A stretch of 64,000 nt of DNA from Comamonas halotolerans. Its GTDB lineage: Bacteria; Pseudomonadota; Gammaproteobacteria; Burkholderiales; Burkholderiaceae_C. Within the stretch, counting starts at the first letter, position 1. Each line of letters begins with the position of its first letter. Positions 18,225-26,080 of this stretch are shown here, in pieces. The notes under the pieces were generated by a model. That model searched no databases, was not told the DNA's origin, and saw only the letters and a list, made by a program, of their open reading frames with translations. The stretch lies in assembly GCF_030162935.1 (NCBI RefSeq), contig NZ_JASAUZ010000012.1:186001-250000 (forward strand), given 5' to 3'. The translations under genes were made by a program, and so were the position numbers.

Positions 18225-19589
18225 ATGAAAGCAGAAAAAGAAGTACACATCCACCCACTGGCCACCTTTGCAGCCCAGTTGCGCTGGGCCGATGTGCCCG
18301 AAGCGGTACAACGCAAAACCGAAGACCTGTGGGTCGACTGGTTTGGCTCCGTGCTGGCAGGCCAAAGTGCACGCCCGGTGCAAAGCATCTGCCGCTTTGC
18401 GCTGTCGCAAGGACCGTCCTCTGGTGCCAGCGAAGTGATTGCCCAAGGCGCCACCACCTCGCCCATGATGGCAGCCATGACCAATGCGGCTGCCTCACAC
18501 GTGGCCGAGCAGGACGATGTGCACAACGGCTCGGTATTTCACCCGGCCGCTGTAGTGTTCCCACCTGCGGTCGCGGTGGCGCAAAGCATCGGTGCCAGTG
18601 GTGCGCAACTCATGGCTGCCTGCGTGGCAGGCTATGAGGTGGGCATTCGCGTGGGCGAGTTCCTCGGCCGCAGCCACTACAAGATCTTCCACACCACCGG
18701 CACGGCGGGCACGCTGGCTGCCGCCACTGCTGTGGGCAATTTGCTGGGTCTGACGCCCTTGCAAATGCAGCATGCGCTGGGTTCTGCGGGCACGCAATCG
18801 GCAGGTCTGTGGGAATTTTTGCGCACCGCTGCCGACAGCAAGCAACTGCACACCGCGCATGCCGCCAGCGCAGGCCTGATGGCTGCGTACCTAGCCCAGG
18901 AAGGCTTTACCGGCGCGCAAGACATCTTCACCGGCCCGCAAGGCCTGGCTGCAGGCATGAGCCAGGATGCCAATCCGACCAAACTCACCGATGGTCTGGG
19001 CACACGCTGGGCCACGACAGAGACCAGCTTCAAGTGGCACGCGTCCTGCCGCCACACGCATCCTGCGGCAGACGCACTGCTGCAGGTCATGCAGCAAAAC
19101 AAGCTGCAAGTGGCAGACATTGCGCATATCGCCTGCCATGTGCACCAGGGTGCCATCGATGTGCTGGGCCCCGTTGTGAGCCCCAGCACGGTGCACCAGA
19201 GCAAGTTTTCCATGGGAACGGTGCTGGCACTGGCCGCACGCTTTGGCTTTGCGGGTTTGACCGAGTTTGACGCGCACTTTCAAGCGCCGGAGACTGTGGC
19301 TGTGCGCGAGAAAGTGCAGATGGTGCTGGACGCTGAAGTGGATGCTGCCTATCCCCAGCGCTGGATTGGCAAGGTCACCGTGCAGACCGTGGACGGACGC
19401 ACGCTGCAAGGGCGCGTGGACGAGCCCAAGGGAGACCCGGGCAACACCTTGTCGCGTGCAGAAATTACGGACAAGGCCTTGCGACTGGCAGCTTACGGGG
19501 GAGCCGTCACTGCAAATCAGGCACAAGCTTCGATAGAACAACTGTGGCAAATCGCACAGTGGGAGCGTGTAGGCCATTTATTGGCCTGA
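18225..19589 (+). CDS. MmgE/PrpD-family protein
   Basis: The 454-residue protein belongs to the family that includes 2-methylcitrate dehydratase and mammalian cis-aconitate decarboxylase (the itaconate-forming IRG1). Typical segments are 'HVAEQDDVHNGSVFHPAAVV' near residue 90, 'YKIFHTTGTAGTLAAATAVG' and 'SFKWHASCRHTHPAADALL'. A homologue (PA0881) is present in the Pseudomonas itaconate locus. Possible roles are interconversion of itaconate with an aconitate-type acid, or hydration of a related acid; neither can be decided here. A GAGAC-like site precedes ATG 18225; the in-frame ATG at 18201 is an alternative start. Confidence 0.8.
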   Translation: MKAEKEVHIHPLATFAAQLRWADVPEAVQRKTEDLWVDWFGSVLAGQSARPVQSICRFALSQGPSSGASEVIAQGATTSPMMAAMTNAAASHVAEQDDVHNGSVFHPAAVVFPPAVAVAQSIGASGAQLMAACVAGYEVGIRVGEFLGRSHYKIFHTTGTAGTLAAATAVGNLLGLTPLQMQHALGSAGTQSAGLWEFLRTAADSKQLHTAHAASAGLMAAYLAQEGFTGAQDIFTGPQGLAAGMSQDANPTKLTDGLGTRWATTETSFKWHASCRHTHPAADALLQVMQQNKLQVADIAHIACHVHQGAIDVLGPVVSPSTVHQSKFSMGTVLALAARFGFAGLTEFDAHFQAPETVAVREKVQMVLDAEVDAAYPQRWIGKVTVQTVDGRTLQGRVDEPKGDPGNTLSRAEITDKALRLAAYGGAVTANQAQASIEQLWQIAQWERVGHLLA

Positions 19590-19597
19590 GAAGAACG

Positions 19598-19628
19598 CCA
19601 ACTGCATAGCCGGAGGGCTATCGGTTGG
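19598..19628 (+). repeat. Intercistronic two-tier hairpin before the Bug receptor gene
   Basis: ATAGCC (19606-19611) pairs with GGCTAT (19616-19621) around the loop GGAG, and CCAAC (19598-19602) pairs with GTTGG (19624-19628) outside it. There is no T-run, so it is not a terminator. Such hairpins upstream of solute-receptor genes often protect the downstream message and raise receptor levels. Confidence 0.55.
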
Positions 19629-19693
19629 TATGGGAGCAATTCTCACAGAGGGTGCTTGAGCGCCCCAATTTCAACCGTTAAGGAGACTTAGAG

Positions 19694-20689
19694 ATGACAT
19701 CTTCCCTGCAATTTTCACGTCGTACTTTGGTCGCAGCTTGCACCTTGATGACATTGGGAGTGAGCAACGCCATGGCCAGCACCTGGCCTGACAAACCAAT
19801 CACTCTGGTGGTGCCTTACTCGGCCGGTGGCCCAACCGACGTGGTGGCGCGTTTGCTGGCCGTCCCCATGGGGCAGGAGCTGGGTCAATCCGTGCTGGTC
19901 GAGAACACCGTAGGTGCTGGCGGCACGATCGCCCCTGCACGTGTGGCCAAAGCCAAGAACGATGGCTACACCATTCTGATCCACCACATGGGCATGGCTA
20001 CAGCCCCGGCGCTGTACAAAAAACTGCCCTATGACCCGATCAAGGACTTCGAACCCATCGGACAGGTGCTGGATGTGCCGATGACACTGCTGTCGCGCAA
20101 GGATTTCCCTGCCAACAACTTCCAGGAACTGCAGGACTATGTCAAGAAAAACCAGGAAAAGGTTTCTTTGGCAAATGCCGGAATTGGTGCTGTTTCTCAG
20201 CTGTGCGGCATGCTGCTCATGCACCAGTTGGGCGTCAACCTCACCACGGTTCCGTACAAGGGTGCCGGCCCTGCCATGAACGACCTGATGGGCGGACAGG
20301 TGGATTTGCTGTGTGATCAGACCACGCAAACCGTTCCGGTCATCAAGGACGGCAAGCGCGCCAAGGTGTTTGGTGTGACCACGCCAGAACGTCTGGCATC
20401 GCTGCCCGATATTCCCACCCTCAACGAACAAGGCCTCAAAGGCTTCGACGTGAAGGTTTGGCACGGAATGTACGCACCCAAGGGTACGCCCAAGGAAGTG
20501 ATCAACACCATCAACAAGGCGCTGAATGTGGCGTTGAAAGATGCCAATGTCAAAGCGCGTATTGCCGATCTGAGCTCTGACCTCGTGTCCCCTGAAAAGG
20601 CCACCCCCGAAGGTCTGCGCAAGCACCTTGAGGCCGAAGTGGCTCGCTGGGCCAAGGTGATCAAGGAGACAGGCGTGAGCGCGGAATAA
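19694..20689 (+). CDS. Bug-family (TctC-like) periplasmic solute receptor
   Basis: The 331-residue protein has a signal peptide (about residues 1-28, 'RRTLVAACTLMTLGVSNAMA'; the RR may indicate Tat export). The mature Bug fold starts 'WPDKPITLVVPYSAGGPTDV'. 'VENTVGAGGTIAPARVAKAK' and 'VPYKGAGPAMNDLMGGQVDL' are family hallmarks. Bug proteins bind small carboxylates and work with TctAB-type permeases that are often encoded elsewhere, as is the case here. In this operon the likely ligand is itaconate or a related dicarboxylate, in place of the TRAP receptor found in the Pseudomonas locus. A strong AAGGAG site precedes the start. Confidence 0.88.
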   Translation: MTSSLQFSRRTLVAACTLMTLGVSNAMASTWPDKPITLVVPYSAGGPTDVVARLLAVPMGQELGQSVLVENTVGAGGTIAPARVAKAKNDGYTILIHHMGMATAPALYKKLPYDPIKDFEPIGQVLDVPMTLLSRKDFPANNFQELQDYVKKNQEKVSLANAGIGAVSQLCGMLLMHQLGVNLTTVPYKGAGPAMNDLMGGQVDLLCDQTTQTVPVIKDGKRAKVFGVTTPERLASLPDIPTLNEQGLKGFDVKVWHGMYAPKGTPKEVINTINKALNVALKDANVKARIADLSSDLVSPEKATPEGLRKHLEAEVARWAKVIKETGVSAE

Positions 20690-20737
20690 ATGTGGCCCCC
20701 GGGGCTGAGCAGGCAAGTCTGCACAGCCCTGTTTCCG

Positions 20738-20753
20738 GCGAGCATCAGCTCGC
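20738..20753 (+). repeat. Small hairpin between Bug and lyase genes
   Basis: GCGAGC-ATCA-GCTCGC forms a perfect 6-bp stem in the 116-bp gap between the receptor gene and the CitE-like gene. No T-run follows. It may moderate read-through into the lyase gene. Confidence 0.4.
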
Positions 20754-20805
20754 GTCTCCCGAGCACCAACCACAAGCCAGCGCTTGCCCATGAAACGCTT
20801 TCGCC

Positions 20806-21666
20806 ATGTCTGATCTGCTTCGCAACGCCAGTTCGTTTTTGTTTGTTCCAGCTTCACAGCCAGAACGCTTGTACAAAGCCCTCGCCAGCCACGCCGATAT
20901 GGTGATTGCCGACTGGGAGGATGCCGTGGCCCCGGCCGACAAGGATGCCGCCCGGAACGCGCTGGAGGCGGCTGTCACCACCCTGGATCATGCACAGCGT
21001 GCCCGTTTGCTGGTTCGCATCAACGCCGCAGACACGCAATGGTTTGCAGCCGATGTGCAGGCTTTGGGTCGGCTGGTGGGGCACGGCATCGCCGGAGCCG
21101 TCGCCCCCAAATCCGAGGCATCTTCCACCCTGGCGCAGGTAGCACATGACGCAGGCAAGGGTTGTGCCTTGGTAGCCCTTGTGGAGACTGTAGCTGGCCT
21201 CGATGCACTCGATGCGCTGGCCACAGCGCCACAAGTGCAGCGCCTGGCATTTGGTCACCTGGACTTTCAAGTGGACGCGGGCATGCAATGCAGCGAGGAC
21301 GAACATGAATTGCTGCCAACGCGCATGGCTTTCGTCATGGCATCACGCCGCGCAGGTCTGGCCCAACCCATCGATGGCGTCACTGTTGACACCAAAGATG
21401 CCGCACGCATTCACAGAGATACCAGCCGCGCACTGCACATGGGATTTGGCGGCAAACTATGTATACACCCAGCACAAATCGCTGGGGTCAACGCTGTTTT
21501 TACGCCCAGTGAATCAGTTGTAGAACACGCGCGCGCCGTTGTTCAGGCGATGGAACAAGCTCAGGGAGGCGTCTGCGTGGTAGCAGGCAAAATGGTGGAT
21601 GCCCCGATCCTCAAGATGGCACAACGCACGCTACAGCGCCACGCCTGGGCACAGCAGCGCGGATAA
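20806..21666 (+). CDS. ccl: CitE-like CoA-ester lyase (citramalyl-CoA lyase-like)
   Basis: The 286-residue enzyme belongs to the HpcH/HpaI-CitE superfamily of TIM barrels. Visible motifs are 'VPASQPERLYKALASHADMV', 'ADWEDAVAPADKDAARNAL' with the metal and CoA-binding acidic residues, 'LARLVGHGIAG'-type central sequence, 'FGHLDFQVDAGMQC' and 'GKLCIHPAQI'. It would cleave citramalyl-CoA to acetyl-CoA and pyruvate, completing itaconate breakdown as Ccl (PA0883) does. It is the last gene before a strong terminator. Substrate assignment is from operon context; malyl-CoA type lyases look alike. Confidence 0.8.
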   Translation: MSDLLRNASSFLFVPASQPERLYKALASHADMVIADWEDAVAPADKDAARNALEAAVTTLDHAQRARLLVRINAADTQWFAADVQALGRLVGHGIAGAVAPKSEASSTLAQVAHDAGKGCALVALVETVAGLDALDALATAPQVQRLAFGHLDFQVDAGMQCSEDEHELLPTRMAFVMASRRAGLAQPIDGVTVDTKDAARIHRDTSRALHMGFGGKLCIHPAQIAGVNAVFTPSESVVEHARAVVQAMEQAQGGVCVVAGKMVDAPILKMAQRTLQRHAWAQQRG

Positions 21667-21691
21667 AAAAAGCGGCCAAAGGCCGCTTTTT
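21666..21691. terminator. Bidirectional terminator after the itaconate-type operon
   Basis: AAAAAGCGGCC, loop AAA, GGCCGCTTTTT is a perfect 11-bp stem with T-runs in both directions. It separates the CitE-like gene from the convergent glutamate dehydrogenase gene. Confidence 0.92.
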
Positions 21692-21707
21692 GAAAACACG
21701 CCTTGGC

Positions 21708-23015
21708 TTAAGGGTACAGGCCTCGCATTTCACGGGCATGCAGGATGCGCTTGCAGGCCACGATGAACGTCGCCGTGCGCAGACTCACCTTGTTCTCTTG
21801 TGCCACCTGCCAGACGCCCGCAAACGCGTCCTGCATGATGCGCACCAGACGGGCGTTGATTTCGTCCTCGCTCCAGAAGAAGCTGGAGAAGTCCTGCACC
21901 CACTCAAAATAGCTTACGGTGACACCGCCTGCATTGGCGATCACATCGGGCAGCACCAGCACACCCTTGTCATGCAGGATGTCGTCAGCCTCCGGTGTCG
22001 TGGGCCCGTTGGCGCCTTCAATCACCATCTTGGCCTTGATGCGCTGGGCATTGTCCTTGTTGATCTGCCCTTCCAGCGCCGCGGGAATCAGGATATCGCA
22101 ATCCACGGCCCAGAATGCATCGTTTTCAATGCTCTCAGCGCCCGCAAAACCGGCCACGCCCCCTTGCGTGCGCACATGCTCTTGCAAGGCTGGCACATCA
22201 AGCCCGTTGGCGTTCTGGATGCTGCCGGTATGGTCCTGCACCGCCACCACCTTGGCGCCAGCGTCAGCAAACAATTTACCTGCCGTGCCCCCCACGTTAC
22301 CGAAACCCTGCACGGCAACGCGCGCACCTTCCACGGGCAGGCCGATCAGTTTGGCGGCCTCGATGCCGACAGTGAACACGCCCCGCCCCGTGGCCTCCAC
22401 GCGGCCCAAGGAGCCGCCCAGATCAATGGGTTTGCCGGTAACCACGCCGGTGGCGGTAGAGCCGGTATTCATGGAATAGGTATCCATCATCCATGACATG
22501 ATCTGACCATTGGTGTTCACATCAGGCGCTGGAATGTCTTTGGTCGGGCCGATGAGCAAGCCAATCTCACTGGTGTAGCGGCGCGTCAAACGCTCCAGTT
22601 CACCTTTGGAGAGCTTGCGGGGATCCACACGAATCCCGCCTTTGGCGCCGCCATACGGCACGTTGACTGCCGCGTTCTTGATCGACATCCATGCCGACAG
22701 GGCCATGACTTCCGACAGCGTCACATCCTGGTGGAAACGCACACCGCCCTTGCCCGGGCCGCGGCTCAGGTTGTGCTGCACGCGGTAGCCCTCGAAGTGG
22801 GCAATGGAGCCATCGTCCATCTCAATAGGAACGTCCACCACCAGGATGCGCTTGGGACGCTTGAGCGTCTCTACCCAGCGCGCCAATGAGCCCAGGTAAG
22901 GTGTAACGCGATCCACCTGTTGCAGGTAAGTACCCCAGGGGCCCACGTCGTCCGGATTGAGATAGGAAGGTAAAGCGTGTGTCATCAGATGCGCCGAAGA
23001 ATCATGTGCAGGCAT
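21708..23015 (-). CDS. gdhA: Glutamate dehydrogenase (Glu/Leu/Phe/Val family)
   Basis: The 435-residue enzyme interconverts glutamate with 2-oxoglutarate and ammonia. The glycine-rich catalytic segment is '[18 protein letters not shown]', '[20 protein letters not shown]' follows, and the dinucleotide fold carries '[20 protein letters not shown]' around residue 240. The later '[19 protein letters not shown]' and '[19 protein letters not shown]' are also characteristic. ATG 23015 has a GAGG site 8 bp upstream; an upstream start at 23144 would add 43 unconserved residues. NAD or NADP preference is not decided. It is divergent from the fumarylacetoacetase-family gene. Confidence 0.92.
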   Translation of the reverse strand: MPAHDSSAHLMTHALPSYLNPDDVGPWGTYLQQVDRVTPYLGSLARWVETLKRPKRILVVDVPIEMDDGSIAHFEGYRVQHNLSRGPGKGGVRFHQDVTLSEVMALSAWMSIKNAAVNVPYGGAKGGIRVDPRKLSKGELERLTRRYTSEIGLLIGPTKDIPAPDVNTNGQIMSWMMDTYSMNTGSTATGVVTGKPIDLGGSLGRVEATGRGVFTVGIEAAKLIGLPVEGARVAVQGFGNVGGTAGKLFADAGAKVVAVQDHTGSIQNANGLDVPALQEHVRTQGGVAGFAGAESIENDAFWAVDCDILIPAALEGQINKDNAQRIKAKMVIEGANGPTTPEADDILHDKGVLVLPDVIANAGGVTVSYFEWVQDFSSFFWSEDEINARLVRIMQDAFAGVWQVAQENKVSLRTATFIVACKRILHAREMRGLYP

Positions 23016-23342
23016 AAAAACCTCAAAAATGTGACGCAGCCCAATCACAGCACAGGCGGTGTTTGAGCTACTGGGCAGCAGCGTACGCAGCCAATGTTCA
23101 ACTGTCCAAGGCCGCTTGCTTGAGAATCTATGCATTTTACGCATATAAACACAACTAACAACAAACCAACCCTATTTCGCACTCATCTAACATCAAAGTC
23201 ACCAAAATATCCATCAGAAAAACAGAATATTTTCAACCCGTAACCACGCTGTCTTTTCCAATAACACTGCGCGGCCCCTGATGCAGGGCCCACCGATGGG
23301 CTCAGCAATTCCCTGCTTTGCGCAAAGTCATGTGGTTTTGCC
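23016..23342. promoter_or_regulatory. Divergent intergenic region, gdhA / FAH-family gene
   Basis: No gene is supported in this 327-bp gap. An AT-rich stretch around 23125-23160 includes an ATGC/GCAT inverted repeat and TATATG, a plausible -10 for the minus-strand gdhA. I see no convincing operator or RNA element in the rest. Confidence 0.4.
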
Positions 23343-24299
23343 ATGATTGCGTCCATGTCGACCAAACCCGAACAAGATTGCCCCTCTGGCCAGTGCTCCC
23401 CGCAGAGCGGGCCCTCGCCTTTTGCCAACCAGCCTCCGCTGGGCCTGAGTCTGCTCGCCAAGGATGATCCCGAAGACATCCTGCCCGACTGGCCGCAGAT
23501 TGCTCCCGATCTGCCGCAGGACGCCTACTCCATCGCAGATGCGCTGTGGTGGTGCCACAAGTTGGGAGAACCCTCGGCACGCGGCGCGGATGTAGCCTAT
23601 ATGCTGACCAGCGAGGCTGATGCCCGCGCCGTGCAAAACGCCCTGGCAATTGCCCGCAAATGGTGGCCTGCCGGCACGGTGCCGCGCTACTGGAAGTCTG
23701 GCGGCCCGAGGCGCGATGCAACACTGATTCATGCCCCACTTCCCGAGCCTGGTGTGTTGACCGATGTGGATGTCGCGCCCCCTCCTGCGCAGGTATTCAA
23801 TTTGCGTGGCGTGGAAGGAGAAATCGTGCTGCGCATTGGGCATGACGTCACTGCGCAGCAGGCGGCAGCGTTGACACCCGCCTCCGCACTGGCGCTGGTG
23901 GATGCCTTTACCGTTGCCATCGAGTTTGTGGACAGCCGCTGGCGTGAAGGCACCCAGGCCCCCGCACTGACACTGCTGGCTGACGGTCAATGCCACGGCG
24001 GCCTGGCTCTGGCCCCCTGGCAAGACTTTGCACCGCTGCGCCACCACGACTGGAGTCAGCAAGTCTGCACGCTGCAAATCAATGACCACACCGCGCAAAG
24101 CTTTACCGGCACACACAGCCTGCAAGACCCTACCTGGTTGTTGACAGCATGGCTGCAGCACGTAACCACGCATTACGGCACGGTAACCGCAGGCACCGTG
24201 GTGACCACAGGCACCTGGACAGGCTGCCCCACGGTCAATGCTGGCGACTTGGTGACGGTGCGCTTTCACGGGCTGGGACAGTTGCGCTGGCAGTTCTGA
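23343..24299 (+). CDS. Fumarylacetoacetate hydrolase-family protein
   Basis: The 318-residue protein matches the FAH/2-keto-4-pentenoate hydratase superfamily in its second half: 'VFNLRGVEGEIVLRIGHDV' (acidic metal-binding strand), 'DAFTVAIEFVDSRW', 'GGLALAPWQDFAPLRHHDW' and the closing 'TGTWTGCPTVNAGDLVTVRF'. Members hydrate, decarboxylate or cleave 2-keto acids using Mg2+. The N-terminal part ('YSIADALWWCHKLGEPSARG', 'YMLTSEADARAVQNALAIAR') is less conserved. No degradation pathway genes adjoin it, so the substrate is unknown. A start at 23355 is possible. Confidence 0.8.
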   Translation: MIASMSTKPEQDCPSGQCSPQSGPSPFANQPPLGLSLLAKDDPEDILPDWPQIAPDLPQDAYSIADALWWCHKLGEPSARGADVAYMLTSEADARAVQNALAIARKWWPAGTVPRYWKSGGPRRDATLIHAPLPEPGVLTDVDVAPPPAQVFNLRGVEGEIVLRIGHDVTAQQAAALTPASALALVDAFTVAIEFVDSRWREGTQAPALTLLADGQCHGGLALAPWQDFAPLRHHDWSQQVCTLQINDHTAQSFTGTHSLQDPTWLLTAWLQHVTTHYGTVTAGTVVTTGTWTGCPTVNAGDLVTVRFHGLGQLRWQF

Positions 24300-24330
24300 G
24301 CGCCTCAAGCACTGACGGCGACCTGACCTC

Positions 24331-24364
24331 AAAGCCCTGCTGCTGATGCCGCAGGGCTTTTTTA
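24331..24364 (+). terminator. Terminator of the FAH-family gene
   Basis: AAGCCCTGC (24332-24340) pairs with GCAGGGCTT (24351-24359) across a 10-base loop, followed by TTTTTT. It separates the gene from convergent norR. Confidence 0.85.
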
Positions 24365-24371
24365 TTTATGC

Positions 24372-25916
24372 TCACGCGCCCTGTTTCAGACCCAGGCGCT
24401 TTGCCAGCTTATGCAGATTGCTGGGATCTACCTGCAATGTGCGAGCAGCCTTTGCCCACTGCCCGCGATGGGTCTTGAGTGCCTGACGAATCGCCGCGCA
24501 CTGAGCGGCATCCACCACGGCACGCAAGGGCTGATTGAGTGCGGCGGCAGGCATCAGGCTCACAGCGTCATCCTGCGGTACAAGACTTACATCCAGTCCC
24601 AGCCAGGCAGCCTCCAAAGACACGATCTCACTGCGTTGCACGCCATTGCTCAGCGCCTTCAATGCTGCGCGGCTGAGTACATGCTCCAACTCCCGCACGT
24701 TCCCGGGCCATGAATATCTGCGCAACGCGTCTTCAGCCGCTGGAGACAGGCGCAGACTGCGCAAGCCCAGCCGCGCACGGTTCAATTCCAGGAAAAAGCC
24801 CGCCAGCAACAGCACATCGTTGCCACGCTCACGCAGCGGCGGGATCTGCACGGGGTACACCGACAGGCGGTGGTACAGGTCAGCGCGAAAACTCCCGTCC
24901 TGCACGCGTTGCTTCAGATTGCGATTGGTTGCCGCAATGATGCGCACATCCACTTTGCGTGGTCTGTCTGCCCCCAGTCGCTGGATTTCTCCGTTTTGCA
25001 AGGCCCGCAACAGTTTGGCCTGAATAGAAAGCGGCAGCTCGCCCACTTCATCCAGAAACAACGTACCTCCGTCCGCCGCTTCAAAACGGCCGGGACGCTC
25101 CGTGATCGCGCCAGAAAATGCGCCACGGACATGGCCGAACAATTCGCTCTCTGCCAGGGCCTCTGGCAATGCCGCGCAGTTCACATGCACCAGTGGCTTC
25201 ATGCTGCGGCGCGACATCTGGTGCAAGCGCCGTGCGAACAGCTCCTTGCCGACACCGGTTTCACCCAGTAGCAAAACAGGTAGCTCTGTATCAGCAACCA
25301 CCTGCAGCTCTTTGAGCAAGCTGCGCAAAGGCTTGCTCTCGCCGATGATTTCACCTTTGGGGCGCGCCACTACCTCTTCCACCATGGCAACTGATGACTG
25401 GCGCGCGCTGCGCAATGCAGACTCCAGCCGCGAAACACGAATAGACGCCTCAATCAGCAAAACCAGTTGCTCTAGCTCCCGCACGGCCTTGCCTTCAAAA
25501 GTGCCCACCTTCAACGCATCCAAGGTCAACACTCCCCAGCACTGCCCCTCCACCTCCAGCATGACACCCATGCAGTCATGCACATCCAGCGGCATGCCAG
25601 CCTGTTCAATGAGCAGTCCGTCATAAGGATCGGGCAAGTCGCTGTCATGGGCAAAGCGCACCACTTCCCCCGTTCGTTGCAGCAAGGTTGCCAGGCGCGG
25701 ATGGTCGGCCACGGGGAAACGACGCCCCAGCGCGTCGCTGGAGAGCCCATCCACCGCGACCGGGCGCAGGCTTCGCGTCTCCGAATCAAGACACAGCAGC
25801 GCCACCGCACCACATGCGAAGTGCAAACGCAAAAGTTCGACCAGGCGCTGCAAACGCACTGCCATTGGCAGTTCCATGGTCAGGTCGGTCAGCAGCAAAG
25901 CATGCAAAGGATTCAT
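24372..25916 (-). CDS. norR: NorR, nitric-oxide-sensing sigma-54 activator
   Basis: The 514-residue protein has the NorR order. An N-terminal GAF domain (about 20-165) contains candidate non-haem iron ligands (acidic cluster at 91-99, VHDC with His113 and Cys115, Asp133). An AAA+ sigma-54 interaction domain follows (Walker A GETGVGKE 218-225, Walker B GGTLFLDE 283-290), then a Fis-type helix-turn-helix at the C-terminus (about 475-510). The sigma-54 contact loop is GAFSGA (265-270) instead of the usual GAFTGA. NO binding to the GAF iron relieves repression of ATPase activity. It is divergent from nirK-ytfE-norB, with three NorR boxes between them, the first directly before its own start codon. 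Confidence 0.93.
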   Translation of the reverse strand: MNPLHALLLTDLTMELPMAVRLQRLVELLRLHFACGAVALLCLDSETRSLRPVAVDGLSSDALGRRFPVADHPRLATLLQRTGEVVRFAHDSDLPDPYDGLLIEQAGMPLDVHDCMGVMLEVEGQCWGVLTLDALKVGTFEGKAVRELEQLVLLIEASIRVSRLESALRSARQSSVAMVEEVVARPKGEIIGESKPLRSLLKELQVVADTELPVLLLGETGVGKELFARRLHQMSRRSMKPLVHVNCAALPEALAESELFGHVRGAFSGAITERPGRFEAADGGTLFLDEVGELPLSIQAKLLRALQNGEIQRLGADRPRKVDVRIIAATNRNLKQRVQDGSFRADLYHRLSVYPVQIPPLRERGNDVLLLAGFFLELNRARLGLRSLRLSPAAEDALRRYSWPGNVRELEHVLSRAALKALSNGVQRSEIVSLEAAWLGLDVSLVPQDDAVSLMPAAALNQPLRAVVDAAQCAAIRQALKTHRGQWAKAARTLQVDPSNLHKLAKRLGLKQGA

Positions 25917-25929
25917 GGTGAAAACAACC
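25917..25929. promoter_or_regulatory. NorR box 1
   Basis: GGTGAAAACAACC fits GGT-N7-ACC, the site described for NorR of Ralstonia eutropha. It abuts the norR start codon (25914-25916), suggesting autoregulation as well as activation of nirK. Confidence 0.75.
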
Positions 25930-25936
25930 CTAACAA

Positions 25937-25949
25937 GGTGTTTTCTACC
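25937..25949. promoter_or_regulatory. NorR box 2
   Basis: GGTGTTTTCTACC fits GGT-N7-ACC. Its centre is 20 bp from box 1 and 25 bp from box 3, a three-site enhancer layout like that of known NorR promoters. Confidence 0.78.
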
Positions 25950-25961
25950 CTATCCAGGTCG

Positions 25962-25974
25962 GGTATTTATGACC
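25962..25974. promoter_or_regulatory. NorR box 3
   Basis: GGTATTTATGACC fits GGT-N7-ACC and lies 40 bp upstream of the -24 element of the nirK promoter. A degenerate FNR/DNR-like dyad (TTGAT-TTAA-GTAAA, 25975-25988) adjoins it. Confidence 0.78.
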
Positions 25975-26013
25975 TTGATTTAAGTAAATGCTTGTCTCTA
26001 TTTTGTTTTTTTC

Positions 26014-26028
26014 TGGCCTGATCTGTGC
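26014..26028 (+). promoter_or_regulatory. Sigma-54 (-24/-12) promoter of nirK-ytfE-norB
   Basis: TGGCCTGATCTGTGC keeps the essential GG and GC with the required 10-bp interval (consensus TGGCAC-N5-TTGC). Transcription would start near 26040, about 40 bp before the nirK ATG. Three NorR boxes lie upstream. Confidence 0.7.
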
Positions 26029-26080
26029 GTATGTACGGTTGTGACAAACCATCACTCATCAACCAAGGAAGACCTTGACC

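Noticed and set aside
20690-20805. Search for a separate small gene between Bug and lyase genes
   Set aside because: Only a small hairpin is seen; no frame with a start and ribosome site.
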